Positions 27,304-36,598 are shown, numbered from the stretch's first letter. The stretch: 64,000 nucleotides of DNA from Vagococcus zengguangii (GCF_005145005.1 NZ_CP039712.1:713001-777000), one strand, 5' to 3'. Made by a program: numbers and translations. The notes: a model not told the origin generated them from the letters alone.

Positions 27304-27358
27304 CTCTCTATTATAATAATCAGAATTATGGTTATGTTATAATATTCTATATAGAGAG
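27304..27358 (+). promoter_or_regulatory. Promoter region of the RpiR-malic enzyme-fumarase operon, with inverted repeat
   Basis: An extended -10 (TG-T-TATAAT, 27335-27343) lies inside an 8-bp inverted repeat, CTCTCTAT (27304-27311) and ATAGAGAG (27351-27358). The right arm overlaps the ribosome site (GAGAGGTG). It could be an autoregulatory operator. Confidence 0.45.
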
Positions 27359-27372
27359 GTGATAATAAACGA

Positions 27373-28113
27373 ATGTTTAATTACTTAAAAGTTTATGATG
27401 AGTTAACGGCTAGCGAGAAAAAAGTATTAAAATATATCATTGAACATTTGGAAGATATTCCCTTGATGACGATTAATGAGTTAGCCATTGCGACATTTGT
27501 TTCAAAAACGGTCATTATTAATCTATCTCAAAAAATGGGGTTTGATGGCTTTAAAGAGATGAAATACGCCATTAATTCAGAAATTAAAAATAAACAGCTA
27601 TTAAGTCGGATTGAATCAAAATCACCTAAGAAGAAATTAGAAAGTACCATTAATAAGACGTTCTCAATAATAAATGATGAAGATATTTTAAAGAGTGCGC
27701 AACTGTTAAGTCATTCAAAAAATATTTTCATTATGGCTAGGGGAACGAGTAAATCTTGTGGTTATTATTTAGAACATCTATTGTTCTCGATAGGCATTCA
27801 CTGTTTCTTTATTAACGATTATAACCACGCGGAATCTTTTACGCGACTTGTCGATGAAGATGACGTCGTTGTTTTATTGTCATTATCGGGCTCAACTAAA
27901 AAAATATTAGAAACGGCAAAGCTAGTTCATTTGAAACAGGCAAAAATTATCAGTTTGACATCATTTCAGTCAAGTGGATTAAGCGAGTATTCGACAATTG
28001 AATTGTTTTGTCACGCTGATCAATCAGATACAAAAATAGATGATACCAATTCACGTATAGGTTTTTTTATCTTAATTGATTTATTAATAAATACACTAAA
28101 CAATATTAAATAG
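27373..28113 (+). CDS. RpiR/MurR-family transcriptional regulator
   Basis: A 246-residue regulator with an N-terminal RpiR helix-turn-helix (residues 1-75, LTASEKKVLKYIIEH, NELAIATFVSKTVIINLSQKMGF) and a C-terminal SIS sugar-isomerase domain (about 105-240, FIMARGTSKSCGYYLEHLL, VVVLLSLSGSTKKILETAKL). SIS domains of this family bind phosphosugars, so the ligand is probably the phosphorylated product of the PTS encoded just upstream. It leads a second transcript with malic enzyme (22 bp gap) and fumarase. It is the obvious local regulator for both operons, with the palindrome at 23464-23476 as a candidate site (inference). Confidence 0.9.
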   Translation: MFNYLKVYDELTASEKKVLKYIIEHLEDIPLMTINELAIATFVSKTVIINLSQKMGFDGFKEMKYAINSEIKNKQLLSRIESKSPKKKLESTINKTFSIINDEDILKSAQLLSHSKNIFIMARGTSKSCGYYLEHLLFSIGIHCFFINDYNHAESFTRLVDEDDVVVLLSLSGSTKKILETAKLVHLKQAKIISLTSFQSSGLSEYSTIELFCHADQSDTKIDDTNSRIGFFILIDLLINTLNNIK

Positions 28114-28135
28114 TAGATGGAAGGTAGATTAAAAA

Positions 28136-29308
28136 ATGGGATTAAGAGAAGATGCACTAAGATTACATGAAGAACACAAAGGAAAAATTAGTATTGAGAG
28201 CAAGTTATCAGTTACGAATAATGAAGAATTATCATTGGCTTATTCACCGGGTGTTGCGGAGCCTTGTAAAGAAATTGAAGCGAATCCAGATGATAGCTAT
28301 CGTTATACCTCTCGTGGCAATTTAGTTGCGGTTATTTCAGATGGAACGGCGGTATTAGGCTTAGGAGACATAGGTCCAGCAGCGGCAATGCCAGTTATGG
28401 AAGGTAAGTCTATTTTATTTAAAGAATTCGCTGGAATTGACTCTATTCCTTTAGTTGTGAATGAAAAAGATACTGATAAATTAGTCGAAATCATTCAATC
28501 ATTAGAATATAGTTTTGGTGGTATCAACTTAGAAGATATTTCATCACCGAGATGTTTTGAAATTGAGCGTCGCCTTAAAGAGGTGATGTCGATTCCAGTC
28601 TTCCACGATGACCAGCATGGAACAGCGATTGTCGTAGCAGCCGGCTTAATTAATGCCTTAAAATTAGTAAATAAGAACATGTCAGATATTAAAGTGGTGC
28701 TAAATGGACCAGGTGCAGCCGGTACGGCAATTATTAAGCTATTGCAAGATTTCGGTGTGAAAAATATTGTCGCAGTTGACCGTAAAGGCATTTTAGTTCC
28801 AAGTAGAGAAGGTTTAAGCGGGCATAAAGTCGAGTTAGCAGCTACCACCAATCCCGAAAAAATAAGTGGCGACTTATCGGAAGCTGTAAAAGGTGCCGAT
28901 GTCTTCGTTGGTGTTTCAGTTGCTGGGGCCTTAACACCTGAAATGGTTGAATCCATGGCACAAGACCCAATCGTATTTGCATTAGCGAATCCAGTTCCTG
29001 AAATCATGTATGACTTAGCGATTGAGCATGGGGTAAAAGTTATGGGAACAGGTCGCTCAGACTTCCCTAACCAAATCAATAATGTATTAGCTTTCCCAGG
29101 TATATTTAAAGGCGCGTTATCAGTTAGAGCAACGCAAATTAATGAACCTATGAAAATGGCAGCAGCTAAAGCAATTGCAGCATTGATTAGCGATGAAGAG
29201 TTGACGGCTGAATACGTTATCCCAAATCCTTTCGATCAACGTGTCGCTCCAGCAGTAGCAAAAGCAGTAGCCGACACAGCTGTTAGTACAGGTGTTGCTA
29301 GAATTTAA
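28136..29308 (+). CDS. NAD(P)-dependent malic enzyme
   Basis: A 390-residue malic enzyme of the short bacterial type, with the N-terminal catalytic half (AYSPGVAEPCKEIE, HDDQHGTAIVVAAGL) and the Rossmann-fold half (VLNGPGAAGTAIIKLLQDFG, NPVPEIMYDLA). It decarboxylates malate to pyruvate with reduction of NAD(P)+. GGAAGG lies 13 bases before the ATG. In Lactobacillales malic enzymes usually pair with a malate permease and a two-component system (mae locus). Here it pairs with fumarase and an RpiR regulator instead, so its malate most likely comes from fumarate. Cofactor preference is not readable from sequence. Confidence 0.93.
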   Translation: MGLREDALRLHEEHKGKISIESKLSVTNNEELSLAYSPGVAEPCKEIEANPDDSYRYTSRGNLVAVISDGTAVLGLGDIGPAAAMPVMEGKSILFKEFAGIDSIPLVVNEKDTDKLVEIIQSLEYSFGGINLEDISSPRCFEIERRLKEVMSIPVFHDDQHGTAIVVAAGLINALKLVNKNMSDIKVVLNGPGAAGTAIIKLLQDFGVKNIVAVDRKGILVPSREGLSGHKVELAATTNPEKISGDLSEAVKGADVFVGVSVAGALTPEMVESMAQDPIVFALANPVPEIMYDLAIEHGVKVMGTGRSDFPNQINNVLAFPGIFKGALSVRATQINEPMKMAAAKAIAALISDEELTAEYVIPNPFDQRVAPAVAKAVADTAVSTGVARI

Positions 29309-29332
29309 TTGAATGCCAAAGAGGTGAAAGTG

Positions 29333-30691
29333 ATGTTTCGTATCGAAAAAGATTCATTAGGTGAAGTGAAAGTAGCAAGTGATAAAAAATGGGGAGCCCA
29401 AACACAAAGAAGTTTAGAAAATTTCGTGATTGGTAATAACACCATGCCATTAGCAGTGGTTTATGGCTTAGTCGAAATTAAACGTGCAGCGGCCCTAGTC
29501 AATCATCAGCTTGGTAAATTATCAGCTGAGAAAAGTCAGGCGATTGTCGCAGCATGTGATGCGATTTTGACAGGAAAATATGGTGACCAATTCCCATTAA
29601 AAATTTATCAAACAGGTAGTGGTACGCAGTCAAACATGAATGTTAATGAAGTGATTGCGCATTTGTGTAATGAAAAGGTACCAGGATTAATTCATCCCAA
29701 TGATGATGTTAATATGTCTCAAAGTTCGAATGACACGTTCCCTACTGCCATGCATATTGCGGCTTATCAAGCAATTATTAACAATCTGTTACCAGAACTA
29801 TCGGAGTGGATTGAAGAATTGAAACTATTAGAAGATAAGAATCAGCACGTGATTAAAATTGGTCGCACGCATTTACAAGATGCCACACCGTTAACATTTG
29901 GGCAAGAGATTAGTGGCTGGCGTGTTATGATTGAAAAAGCGCAAGAATTTGTAGGTTTGAGTTTAGACGCAATTAGTCATTTAACAATTGGTGGAACAGC
30001 AGTTGGAACGGGGCTAAATGCTCCCGAAAATTTTGATACGTTAATGTGTGAAGTGATTAGTGCGCATACGCAATTACCATTTAACTCCGAAGAGAATAAG
30101 TTTTATGGTCTAACAAGTCACAGTGAATTGTCGTTTGTTCATGGCGCACTACGAGCGTTAGCAGGTGATTTAATGAAAATTGCTAATGATGTTCGTTGGT
30201 TAGCAAGTGGTCCTCGTTCTGGTTTAGGAGAAATTACGATTCCATCTAATGAGCCAGGAAGCTCAATCATGCCGGGCAAAGTTAATCCCACCCAAGCAGA
30301 AGCCTTAACGATGGTTGTTTGCCAAGTGATGGGAAATGATACAACCATTCAATTTGCTAGTAGCCAAGGAAATTTTGAATTGAATGTTTACAAACCAGTG
30401 ATTATTGCGAACTTTTTAGAATCAGTCCAATTATTAAGTGACGCAATGCGCTCGTTTAGAATGAATTGTTTAGTCGGATTAGAGGCTAATAAAGCAGCAA
30501 TGGCTGAGGGAATGAAAAATTCGTTGATGCTTGTGACTGCTTTGAATCCTCATATTGGTTACGAAAAAGCTGCCAAAGTCGCTAAATATGCGCATGAAAA
30601 TCATACGACACTGGAAAAAGCGATTATTGCTTTAGGTTATGCAACGAAAGAAGAGTTTTCTGAGTGGTTAAAACCTGAAGAGATGATTTAA
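29333..30691 (+). CDS. fumC: Fumarate hydratase class II
   Basis: A 452-residue class II fumarase, normal length. It has [43 protein letters not shown] and the signature loop [11 protein letters not shown]. It interconverts fumarate and malate. The ATG at 29333 follows AAAGAGGTG; an in-frame start at 29309 immediately abuts the malic enzyme stop and lacks a site. It is the last gene of the rpiR-malic enzyme-fumC transcript, closed by a terminator (30714-30752). A class II fumarase is unusual in lactic acid bacteria without a full TCA cycle. Its place beside a fumarate-releasing-type lyase suggests a catabolic rather than respiratory role (inference). Confidence 0.95.
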   Translation: MFRIEKDSLGEVKVASDKKWGAQTQRSLENFVIGNNTMPLAVVYGLVEIKRAAALVNHQLGKLSAEKSQAIVAACDAILTGKYGDQFPLKIYQTGSGTQSNMNVNEVIAHLCNEKVPGLIHPNDDVNMSQSSNDTFPTAMHIAAYQAIINNLLPELSEWIEELKLLEDKNQHVIKIGRTHLQDATPLTFGQEISGWRVMIEKAQEFVGLSLDAISHLTIGGTAVGTGLNAPENFDTLMCEVISAHTQLPFNSEENKFYGLTSHSELSFVHGALRALAGDLMKIANDVRWLASGPRSGLGEITIPSNEPGSSIMPGKVNPTQAEALTMVVCQVMGNDTTIQFASSQGNFELNVYKPVIIANFLESVQLLSDAMRSFRMNCLVGLEANKAAMAEGMKNSLMLVTALNPHIGYEKAAKVAKYAHENHTTLEKAIIALGYATKEEFSEWLKPEEMI

Positions 30692-30713
30692 GAAGCTTGA
30701 TAGTTTAGTCTTT

Positions 30714-30755
30714 GAAGAACAACTACAGCGTTACTGTAGTTGTTCTTCCTATTTT
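30714..30755 (+). terminator. Terminator after fumC
   Basis: Perfect 15-bp stem (GAAGAACAACTACAG / CTGTAGTTGTTCTTC, 30714-30748) with a 5-base loop and T-rich tail. Confidence 0.9.
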
Positions 30756-30792
30756 TGTTATATAAGGGTATCTATATAGGAGCGATAGTTTA

Positions 30793-31761
30793 TTGAAAGA
30801 AAGAGATAGTTATTTAGATAATGCAAAGTTTATCTTAATGGTTTTAGTGGTCTTTACTCATTTTTTTATGGGGATGACAGAGAAAAGAGGCGTATATGAA
30901 GATCTTTATTATTTATTGTTTACTATTCATATGCCTACGTTTATTTTAATTTCTGGTTATTTCTCAAAAAATGTGGTTAATCAGGGCAAGTGGCTACGAA
31001 AAAGTTATCATTTTTTATGGTTGTATGTTTTATTTCAAGTGAGTTATTCATTTTTTTATTATGCAACAGGTCTTGAAGCGTCATTTGATTTGACATTTTT
31101 AATACCCGAATGGAGTTTATGGTTTTTATTATCTATGGTCTTTTGGTATGTGTGGTTATATTCACTTAGAAAAATTCCAGCTGCTATTAGTATACCAATC
31201 AGCATAGTTGTTGCGATTATGATTGGGTATTTTCCAGAAGTAGGGCGTGAGCTAGCGTTACAACGTGCCTGTGTATTTTTTCCATACTTTTTGATTGGTT
31301 ATCATTTACCTAAACATTTTTTTGATATTTTTAAAAGCCGAACGATGCGTTATCTAGGACTCGCAGCATTATTCATTTTATTTATCTATGTTGTCAAAAT
31401 TGATGGGGCTAATAAATATTGGTTTTTTGGTTCAAAACCTTATCATGATTTTATGGATTTCCCGGAATTTGGTGCGTTAATTAGAGGTTTATTTTATTTA
31501 CTAAGCGTAATTGGTGTATGTGGTTTTCTAGGCGTGGTTCCTACAAATAAATATTGGTTTACCAAATATGGGGCTAACACGCTAAATGTTTATTTGTTCC
31601 ATGGTTTCATTGTCAAATTACTTCGTCGCTACTTTCCGTTTGAAGCAATTAGTTTTATTCCAGCAATCATTACCTTCTCATTTTTTGCACTGGGACTTAC
31701 CGTATTATTAGCTTCTGAACGTTTTAAAAAATGGACTAGTTCCCTATTAAATCTGTTCTAA
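30793..31761 (+). CDS. Acyltransferase family 3 membrane protein (fucose 4-O-acetylase-like)
   Basis: A 322-residue membrane acyltransferase with about ten hydrophobic segments. The family motifs are YLDNAKFILMVLVVFTHF near the N-terminus (catalytic-type His in VVFTHF), FTIHMPTFILISGYF, and a C-terminal YLFHGFIVKLL. Such proteins O-acetylate cell-surface polysaccharides or peptidoglycan with an acyl donor from the cytoplasm. The start is TTG at 30793 with ATAGGAG 10 bases upstream; no better in-frame ATG lies upstream. It is a single gene. Only a weak hairpin without a T-run (31760-31793) follows. Confidence 0.85.
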   Translation: MKERDSYLDNAKFILMVLVVFTHFFMGMTEKRGVYEDLYYLLFTIHMPTFILISGYFSKNVVNQGKWLRKSYHFLWLYVLFQVSYSFFYYATGLEASFDLTFLIPEWSLWFLLSMVFWYVWLYSLRKIPAAISIPISIVVAIMIGYFPEVGRELALQRACVFFPYFLIGYHLPKHFFDIFKSRTMRYLGLAALFILFIYVVKIDGANKYWFFGSKPYHDFMDFPEFGALIRGLFYLLSVIGVCGFLGVVPTNKYWFTKYGANTLNVYLFHGFIVKLLRRYFPFEAISFIPAIITFSFFALGLTVLLASERFKKWTSSLLNLF

Positions 31762-31866
31762 AACCCTTGATTTACTAGTAAAAATTAGGGTTTGAAGACA
31801 TTTAATTAGTTTATTTGTTAGACAGAATGATAAAATAAATTCATAAAGTTAGAAAGGGTGTTTATT

Positions 31867-32124
31867 ATGACAACAGGACTTATTTGGAATATTTTATCAA
31901 CAATTATTGGGGGAGCAATCGGTGGCGGTACTAAAAAAGCTGCTAAAAACTTACCAGCTTCAGGAACAGCTAATACTGCAATGGGAGCAATCGGTGGTTT
32001 AATCGCTAGCTTATTACAAAGTGGAAACGTAGATTTAATGAGCTTAATCTCAACTGTCGTTGGTGGTGCTGGTGCGCCTGCAATCTTAAACATTATTTTA
32101 AAAGTTTTAGCAAGCAAAAAATAA
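31867..32124 (+). CDS. Small glycine/alanine-rich membrane-associated protein
   Basis: An 85-residue protein rich in Gly, Ala, Ile and Leu with a few lysines. A hydrophobic start (TGLIWNILSTIIGGAIGGG) is followed by a basic patch (TKKAAKN), a Gly-rich hydrophobic centre (GAIGGLIASLL) and a second hydrophobic helix ending KVLASKK. AGAAAGGGTG precedes the ATG at 31867. It is well expressed by the look of its codons and ends at a perfect terminator. I do not recognise a family. Bacteriocin-like composition was considered, but there is no double-glycine leader, immunity gene or exporter nearby. Role unknown. Confidence 0.7.
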   Translation: MTTGLIWNILSTIIGGAIGGGTKKAAKNLPASGTANTAMGAIGGLIASLLQSGNVDLMSLISTVVGGAGAPAILNIILKVLASKK

Positions 32125-32139
32125 TTTGTTTTAATCAAT

Positions 32140-32184
32140 AAAAAGCGTCATGATTTCAAAATGGAAATCATGACGCTTTTTTTT
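32140..32184. terminator. Bidirectional terminator
   Basis: Perfect 18-bp stem (arms 32140-32157 and 32164-32181) with a 6-base loop and T/A runs both sides. It overlaps the stop codon of the convergent aminotransferase gene. Confidence 0.92.
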
Positions 32185-33334
32185 ATTCAACTGTTAATTG
32201 CGCTATTTTTTCAAAAGCTTCTGCTAGAAGTGATAAGCTTTGAGTGGCAGCAATTCGGATATAGTATTCACCCGCTTCTCCAAACGCAATGCCGGGAATA
32301 ACGAGTACGTGTTGCTCTTGCAAAAGTTTTTTAGCAAATGCCAATGAATCCAGTCCTGTTTTGCGAATGTTAACAAAGGCATACATACTACCTTTTGTTT
32401 CAATCATTGATAGGAAGGGAATTTTCCCAACCTGTTCGTTGATAAAGGTAATTCGCTTAGCAAACAGGTCTTTTGTTTCTGCCATTAACGTTTCAGCATG
32501 AGTTAAAGCGTAAATACCAGCTCGCTGTGAGATGGATGGAGCAGAGTATGCGACATTCTCATTTAGAAGACCAATCGCTTCAATGATATAGTCGGGTGCC
32601 AGCACATAACCTAGACGCCAGCCAGTCATAGCAAATGATTTTGAAAAGCTACCAAAAGTTAATGTGTTTTTAGGAGCAAACTGTACCATTGGATGAAAAG
32701 GTTCATTGTAACAAAAAGCCTCATAGACTTCGTCAGCTAATATGTATAAATCATGTTTAATCGCTAGCTTCGCGATACCTTGCAATGTTTCTTTGCTGAA
32801 GATGGCACCAGTTGGATTGTTAGGGCTATTAATAATCAATGCTTTAGTATTTGACGTAATAGCTTGTTCTAGCGCATCTAATTTAAGTTCAAAGCCATCT
32901 TTTTCATATGTAGGAACAATTACTGGTACACCACCTGCGGCAATTACTTGCTCTTTATAAGGCGAAAAATATGGGGCATGTAAAATGACCTCATCTCCAG
33001 GATTAAGTAATACTTGTAGGGCTAAATACATACCGTGTAGGGCACCAACACTAGCAAATATTTGGTTGGATTGAAAGCTGATATCATAAGTTCGATCGTA
33101 ATAGTCTATGATTGCCTCAACTAATTCAGGACTGCCATTTGCAGCAGTGTAGTGAGTGTGACCAGCTTTTGCGTCAAGAAAGGCTTGTTGTATAATGGCA
33201 TGATTTGTAACGATGTCTGGATCACCGATTGATAAATCAATTATATTAGTTTTAGTCGCTGCTAAGTCTGAAAATTGCATCAATAAGTTATCAGGTGTGT
33301 CTTGATAGTAATGATTAAGTAGTAAACGATTCAT
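32183..33334 (-). CDS. Class I/II PLP-dependent aminotransferase
   Basis: A 383-residue fold-type I aminotransferase. It shows DLSIGDPDIVT (substrate arm), NSPNNPTGAIF (Asn contacting PLP), LADEVYEAF (Asp binding the pyridine N), the Schiff-base Lys in SFSKSFAMTGWRLGY and the C-terminal YYIRIAATQS (carboxylate-binding Arg). It resembles aspartate or aromatic aminotransferases of the PatA/AspC-like group; the substrate cannot be fixed. GAAGGAGG lies before the ATG. It lies 56 bp after glnQ on the same strand but a perfect hairpin (33352-33385) separates them. Confidence 0.9.
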   Translation of the reverse strand: MNRLLLNHYYQDTPDNLLMQFSDLAATKTNIIDLSIGDPDIVTNHAIIQQAFLDAKAGHTHYTAANGSPELVEAIIDYYDRTYDISFQSNQIFASVGALHGMYLALQVLLNPGDEVILHAPYFSPYKEQVIAAGGVPVIVPTYEKDGFELKLDALEQAITSNTKALIINSPNNPTGAIFSKETLQGIAKLAIKHDLYILADEVYEAFCYNEPFHPMVQFAPKNTLTFGSFSKSFAMTGWRLGYVLAPDYIIEAIGLLNENVAYSAPSISQRAGIYALTHAETLMAETKDLFAKRITFINEQVGKIPFLSMIETKGSMYAFVNIRKTGLDSLAFAKKLLQEQHVLVIPGIAFGEAGEYYIRIAATQSLSLLAEAFEKIAQLTVE

Positions 33335-33351
33335 ATGTATGCCTCCTTCAA

Positions 33352-33385
33352 TTAAAGGGATGTGGCAAGAGCCACATCCCTTTAA
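33352..33385. terminator. Hairpin after glnQ
   Basis: Perfect 15-bp stem (arms 33352-33366 and 33371-33385) with a 4-base loop. The T-tail on the minus strand is short, so readthrough into the aminotransferase gene is possible. Confidence 0.75.
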
Positions 33386-33390
33386 TTATT

Positions 33391-34116
33391 TTATGATAAC
33401 ACTTTTCCTAAGAAATCTTGTGTTCTTTCATTTGTTGGGTGAGTGAAAATCTCTTCAGGTGTTCCTTCTTCTTGAATATAACCGTCCGCCATAAAAATCA
33501 CGCGGTCAGCAACTTCACGAGCGAAGCCCATTTCGTGGGTCACAATGACCATCGTCATCCCATCTTGAGCTAATGATTGCATAACTGCTAACACTTCGCC
33601 AACCATTTCGGGATCGAGTGCTGAAGTTGGTTCGTCAAAGAGCATCACATCAGGTTTCATGGCTAAGGCGCGGGCGATAGCAACACGTTGCTTTTGACCG
33701 CCAGAAAGAGAAGAGGGATAGGCATTAGCTTTATCAGCTAGTCCCACTTTCTCAAGTAATTCAAGTGCCGTTGCTTTAGCACTCGCTTCGCTTTCTTTTT
33801 TGACTTGAATTGGGCTAATGGTAATATTTTCTAAGACCGTTTTGTGAGGGAATAGATTAAAGTTTTGAAAAACCATTCCCATTTTTTCACGAATTTTATT
33901 GATATCTGTTCCTTTATCGGTAATGTTATGTCCTTCGAATTCTATGGTTCCTTTTGTTGGCTCTTCTAGTAAGTTTAAACAACGTAAAAAAGTACTTTTA
34001 CCACTTCCTGAGGGTCCGATAATAACAACTACTTCACCTTGTTCTATTGTTGCGTCAATGCCTTTAAGCACTTCGTTTTTATTAAATGATTTATGTAAAT
34101 TTGTAATATTAAGCAT
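33391..34116 (-). CDS. glnQ: Polar amino acid ABC transporter ATP-binding protein
   Basis: A 241-residue ABC ATPase of the PAAT family. It has Walker [13 protein letters not shown]-loop FQNFNLFPH, signature [15 protein letters not shown], Walker [15 protein letters not shown] and the H-loop VTHEMGFA. It powers the fused substrate-binding/permease protein encoded just upstream; its start overlaps that gene's stop by 8 bases. The family imports glutamine, glutamate, arginine or other polar amino acids. The glnQ symbol follows the GlnPQ-type arrangement and does not prove glutamine as substrate. Confidence 0.9.
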   Translation of the reverse strand: MLNITNLHKSFNKNEVLKGIDATIEQGEVVVIIGPSGSGKSTFLRCLNLLEEPTKGTIEFEGHNITDKGTDINKIREKMGMVFQNFNLFPHKTVLENITISPIQVKKESEASAKATALELLEKVGLADKANAYPSSLSGGQKQRVAIARALAMKPDVMLFDEPTSALDPEMVGEVLAVMQSLAQDGMTMVIVTHEMGFAREVADRVIFMADGYIQEEGTPEEIFTHPTNERTQDFLGKVLS

Positions 34117-35596
34117 TGTTCATTTTCCTTTCTGCTACACCTAAAAGTCTAGATAGGGTGAATGTTAAGAAGAAATAAATTAATGAAGCCACGACGATTG
34201 GCATAAACGGCTTGAAGCTTGCACCTTGCACGACACCTGATTGGAACATTAATTCAGACACTCCGATGACTGAAACAACGGATGATTCTTTAATAACCGT
34301 AACAAACTCATTACCTAAAGCGGGTAAGATATTTTTAACTGCTTGTGGTAACACAATATGTCTTAATGATTGGACTTGATTCATCCCTAAAGAACGAGCT
34401 GCTTCAGTTTGACCATTGTCAACCGCTTTAATCCCAGCACGGAAAATTTCTGCAACATAAGCTGCACTGTTTAAGGATAAGGCAATTAAACTTGAAGCTA
34501 GGGCAGATAAATCTAAACCTAGAACGTTTGATCCGAAAAAGACTAAGAAAATTTGGACTAATAGTGGTGTACCACGAACGTATTCGATATAAACGAATGC
34601 AATAGCTTTTAATAATTTGTTGCTAGATAATTTCATTAATGAAAGAAGGGCTCCTAAAATAGTTCCAAATAATACGCCGACAAAGGCTAATAATAATGTG
34701 TAGAGAGTTCCTTTTACATAGTAATTACCATACTTACTCATGAATGAAGGAGATTCTTTTTTATCTGTACTATTATCATCACTGGCAGCATCTTCATCTA
34801 ACATATGGATGGCTGTTTGAGCCTTATACTCTTCAATTAAGTTTTGATCATGCATTTCTGCAATTGAGGCATTAAGTTTTTCTAATAAAACAGGCGCTTC
34901 TTTTGATAAAGCAATAGAAGATTCTTTTTCATCTTCAACAAATTCAACAGGTGAGAAGTCCAAGTCCTTAATTTGTGTTAAGTAAGCTTCAGCTACAGGA
35001 CCGTCAACTACAGCGGCATCAATTTTATTGTTTTGTAACTGTAAAACAATGTCTGTGAATTTTTGTAGTAACACTGGTTTAGCGCCTGTCAATTCATTAT
35101 TAACTAATTCTTCTTGAACGGTTTGCTTTTGGGCACCTACTTTAACACCAGTAAAATCATTTAGTGATTTGAAGCGTTCTTTATCTTCTTTTCTCACGAT
35201 GATTCTGTTTTTTGAAAAATTATAGGCATCTGAGAAGTTTACCTCTTTTTCACGTTCTGGTGTAGGGGTCATACCTGAAATAATCACGTCAATTTTTTCA
35301 GTTTTTAAAGCTCCTAGTAGACCATCAAACCCCATTTCAGTGATTTTTAGGTCGACACCCAAATCATCTGCAATTTTTTCGGCAATTGAAATGTCAATAC
35401 CAACGATAGTATCTTTACCATCAATCATCGTGTGAAATTCATAAGGAGGATAATCTGCTGATAAACCAACATTCAAAACACCTTTCTCGATGATTTTGTC
35501 ATAAACTTGATCCTGTGTTTCATCCGCCAAGCCCACAGTAGGTAGACTGAATAATAACATTAATAGTAAATACTTAAAACTTTTGAATAATTTCAT
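34109..35596 (-). CDS. Fused substrate-binding protein and permease of a polar amino acid ABC transporter (GlnPH type)
   Basis: A 495-residue fusion typical of Lactobacillales. A signal peptide (residues 1-24, [18 protein letters not shown]) leads into one periplasmic-type binding domain (about 30-265, [33 protein letters not shown]-like block). A HisM/GlnP-type permease domain follows (about 290-490, [18 protein letters not shown] and the EAA loop [22 protein letters not shown]). Only one binding domain is present, unlike GlnP of Lactococcus with two. AGGAGCG precedes the ATG. The 5' region has AT-rich repeats resembling ARG boxes, so arginine or a related basic amino acid is possible (inference). 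Confidence 0.9.
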   Translation of the reverse strand: MKLFKSFKYLLLMLLFSLPTVGLADETQDQVYDKIIEKGVLNVGLSADYPPYEFHTMIDGKDTIVGIDISIAEKIADDLGVDLKITEMGFDGLLGALKTEKIDVIISGMTPTPEREKEVNFSDAYNFSKNRIIVRKEDKERFKSLNDFTGVKVGAQKQTVQEELVNNELTGAKPVLLQKFTDIVLQLQNNKIDAAVVDGPVAEAYLTQIKDLDFSPVEFVEDEKESSIALSKEAPVLLEKLNASIAEMHDQNLIEEYKAQTAIHMLDEDAASDDNSTDKKESPSFMSKYGNYYVKGTLYTLLLAFVGVLFGTILGALLSLMKLSSNKLLKAIAFVYIEYVRGTPLLVQIFLVFFGSNVLGLDLSALASSLIALSLNSAAYVAEIFRAGIKAVDNGQTEAARSLGMNQVQSLRHIVLPQAVKNILPALGNEFVTVIKESSVVSVIGVSELMFQSGVVQGASFKPFMPIVVASLIYFFLTFTLSRLLGVAERKMNNA

Positions 35597-35644
35597 ACGT
35601 CACGCTCCTAATTTGTAATAACGAAACTAAGTATATAATTTCTA

Positions 35645-35745
35645 GTATAAAAATTCAAGTATTTTGTATAAAAAATCTCATAAATAATTATTTTATCCAA
35701 AAAAATGTATAAAATTTAGTTATTTTTGAATAAAATATGCATAAA
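35645..35745. promoter_or_regulatory. AT-rich upstream region with ARG-box-like repeats
   Basis: Several TGTATAAA / TGAATAAAATATGCATA-like stretches (around 35645-35672, 35705-35715 and 35727-35743) resemble the loose ArgR/AhrC operator pattern. They lie upstream of the ABC transporter operon. Low-complexity AT sequence can mimic this, so confidence is low. Confidence 0.25.
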
Positions 35746-35785
35746 AAACATACCGAACGAATAATTGCCCATTCGTTCGGTATGT
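35743..35785 (-). terminator. Terminator of the YfhO-proC operon
   Basis: Perfect 15-bp stem (arms 35749-35763 and 35771-35785), with TTTTTT on the minus strand directly after proC. Confidence 0.92.
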
Positions 35786-35794
35786 TGTGTTAGG

Positions 35795-36598
35795 TTATTG
35801 ACTTAATTCCTCATCTCGTCTTATTGTAGCATTTACGGCGTTAAATAAGGTGGTGGTCAGCTGATCTTTTTCAAGCGAGGCAACGCCTTGGATAGTCGTT
35901 CCACCTGGTGAACAGACTTGGTTAATTAAATCCCAAGGAGCTAAGTGGTTTTCTTTTAAATTTAATAAGGTTCCAATCATTGCATCAATGACAATTTCTC
36001 TAGAAGTATCTAAAGGTAATCCTTGAGCAACTGCAGCGCGACTTAGTCCATCAACATATAATGCTGTAAAAGCAGGTGAACAGCCAGCGATAGCGGTTAA
36101 AGTCACGAAGTCTTTTTCATCTAGGACGTAGGTACTGCCAATGGCTTCAAATAAATGTGTAACAAGTGTTTTTTCGGTCTGCGTTATATTAGTTGAATAG
36201 GCAATGCCTGAGACACTTTTTTGGAGACTGATGTTCATATTTGGCATGATGCGCACAATTTTCGCTTCTGGTAAGGTCATCTGACGTAACTGCTCAATGG
36301 TTAAGCCGGCCGCAATCGAGATAATTAATTTGTTTTGCCATAGGGACGTATCTATTGTTGGTAGAAGTGTCATGAGTACTTGAGGTTTAGCCCCTAATAT
36401 TACAACATCTGCTTGTTGAATAAGTGCTTCGTTTGATTCAGCATAATTGACGCCTAAAACTTCTGCTTTGGCTTTAGATCTTTCCTGAGTAGAAGCAGTC
36501 AACGTCATCATTTCGGCGGAAACTGTATGGCTAGCTAGTAACCCTTTAATAATCCCTGTATTCATATTACCAGCGCCAAGAAAGGCTAATTTAGTCAT
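35795..36598 (-). CDS. proC: Pyrroline-5-carboxylate reductase
   Basis: A 267-residue P5C reductase: Rossmann motif FLGAGNMNTGIIKG at the N-terminus, VILGAKPQVL, and the C-terminal signature TALYVDGLSRAAVAQGL ... VCSPGGTTIQG. It catalyses the last step of proline synthesis, reducing pyrroline-5-carboxylate with NAD(P)H. AGGAGG precedes the ATG, which overlaps the end of the preceding YfhO gene by 8 bases, so the two are translationally coupled although unrelated in function. proB and proA are not in the window. Confidence 0.93.
   Translation of the reverse strand: MTKLAFLGAGNMNTGIIKGLLASHTVSAEMMTLTASTQERSKAKAEVLGVNYAESNEALIQQADVVILGAKPQVLMTLLPTIDTSLWQNKLIISIAAGLTIEQLRQMTLPEAKIVRIMPNMNISLQKSVSGIAYSTNITQTEKTLVTHLFEAIGSTYVLDEKDFVTLTAIAGCSPAFTALYVDGLSRAAVAQGLPLDTSREIVIDAMIGTLLNLKENHLAPWDLINQVCSPGGTTIQGVASLEKDQLTTTLFNAVNATIRRDEELSQ

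Noticed and set aside
28495-29079. 194-residue minus-strand frame opposite the malic enzyme gene
   Set aside because: Antisense to a conserved enzyme, low-complexity Ser/Thr/Pro composition and no ribosome site.
31867-32124. Bacteriocin or holin gene
   Set aside because: No double-glycine leader, immunity protein, dedicated exporter or lysin nearby; composition alone is not enough.
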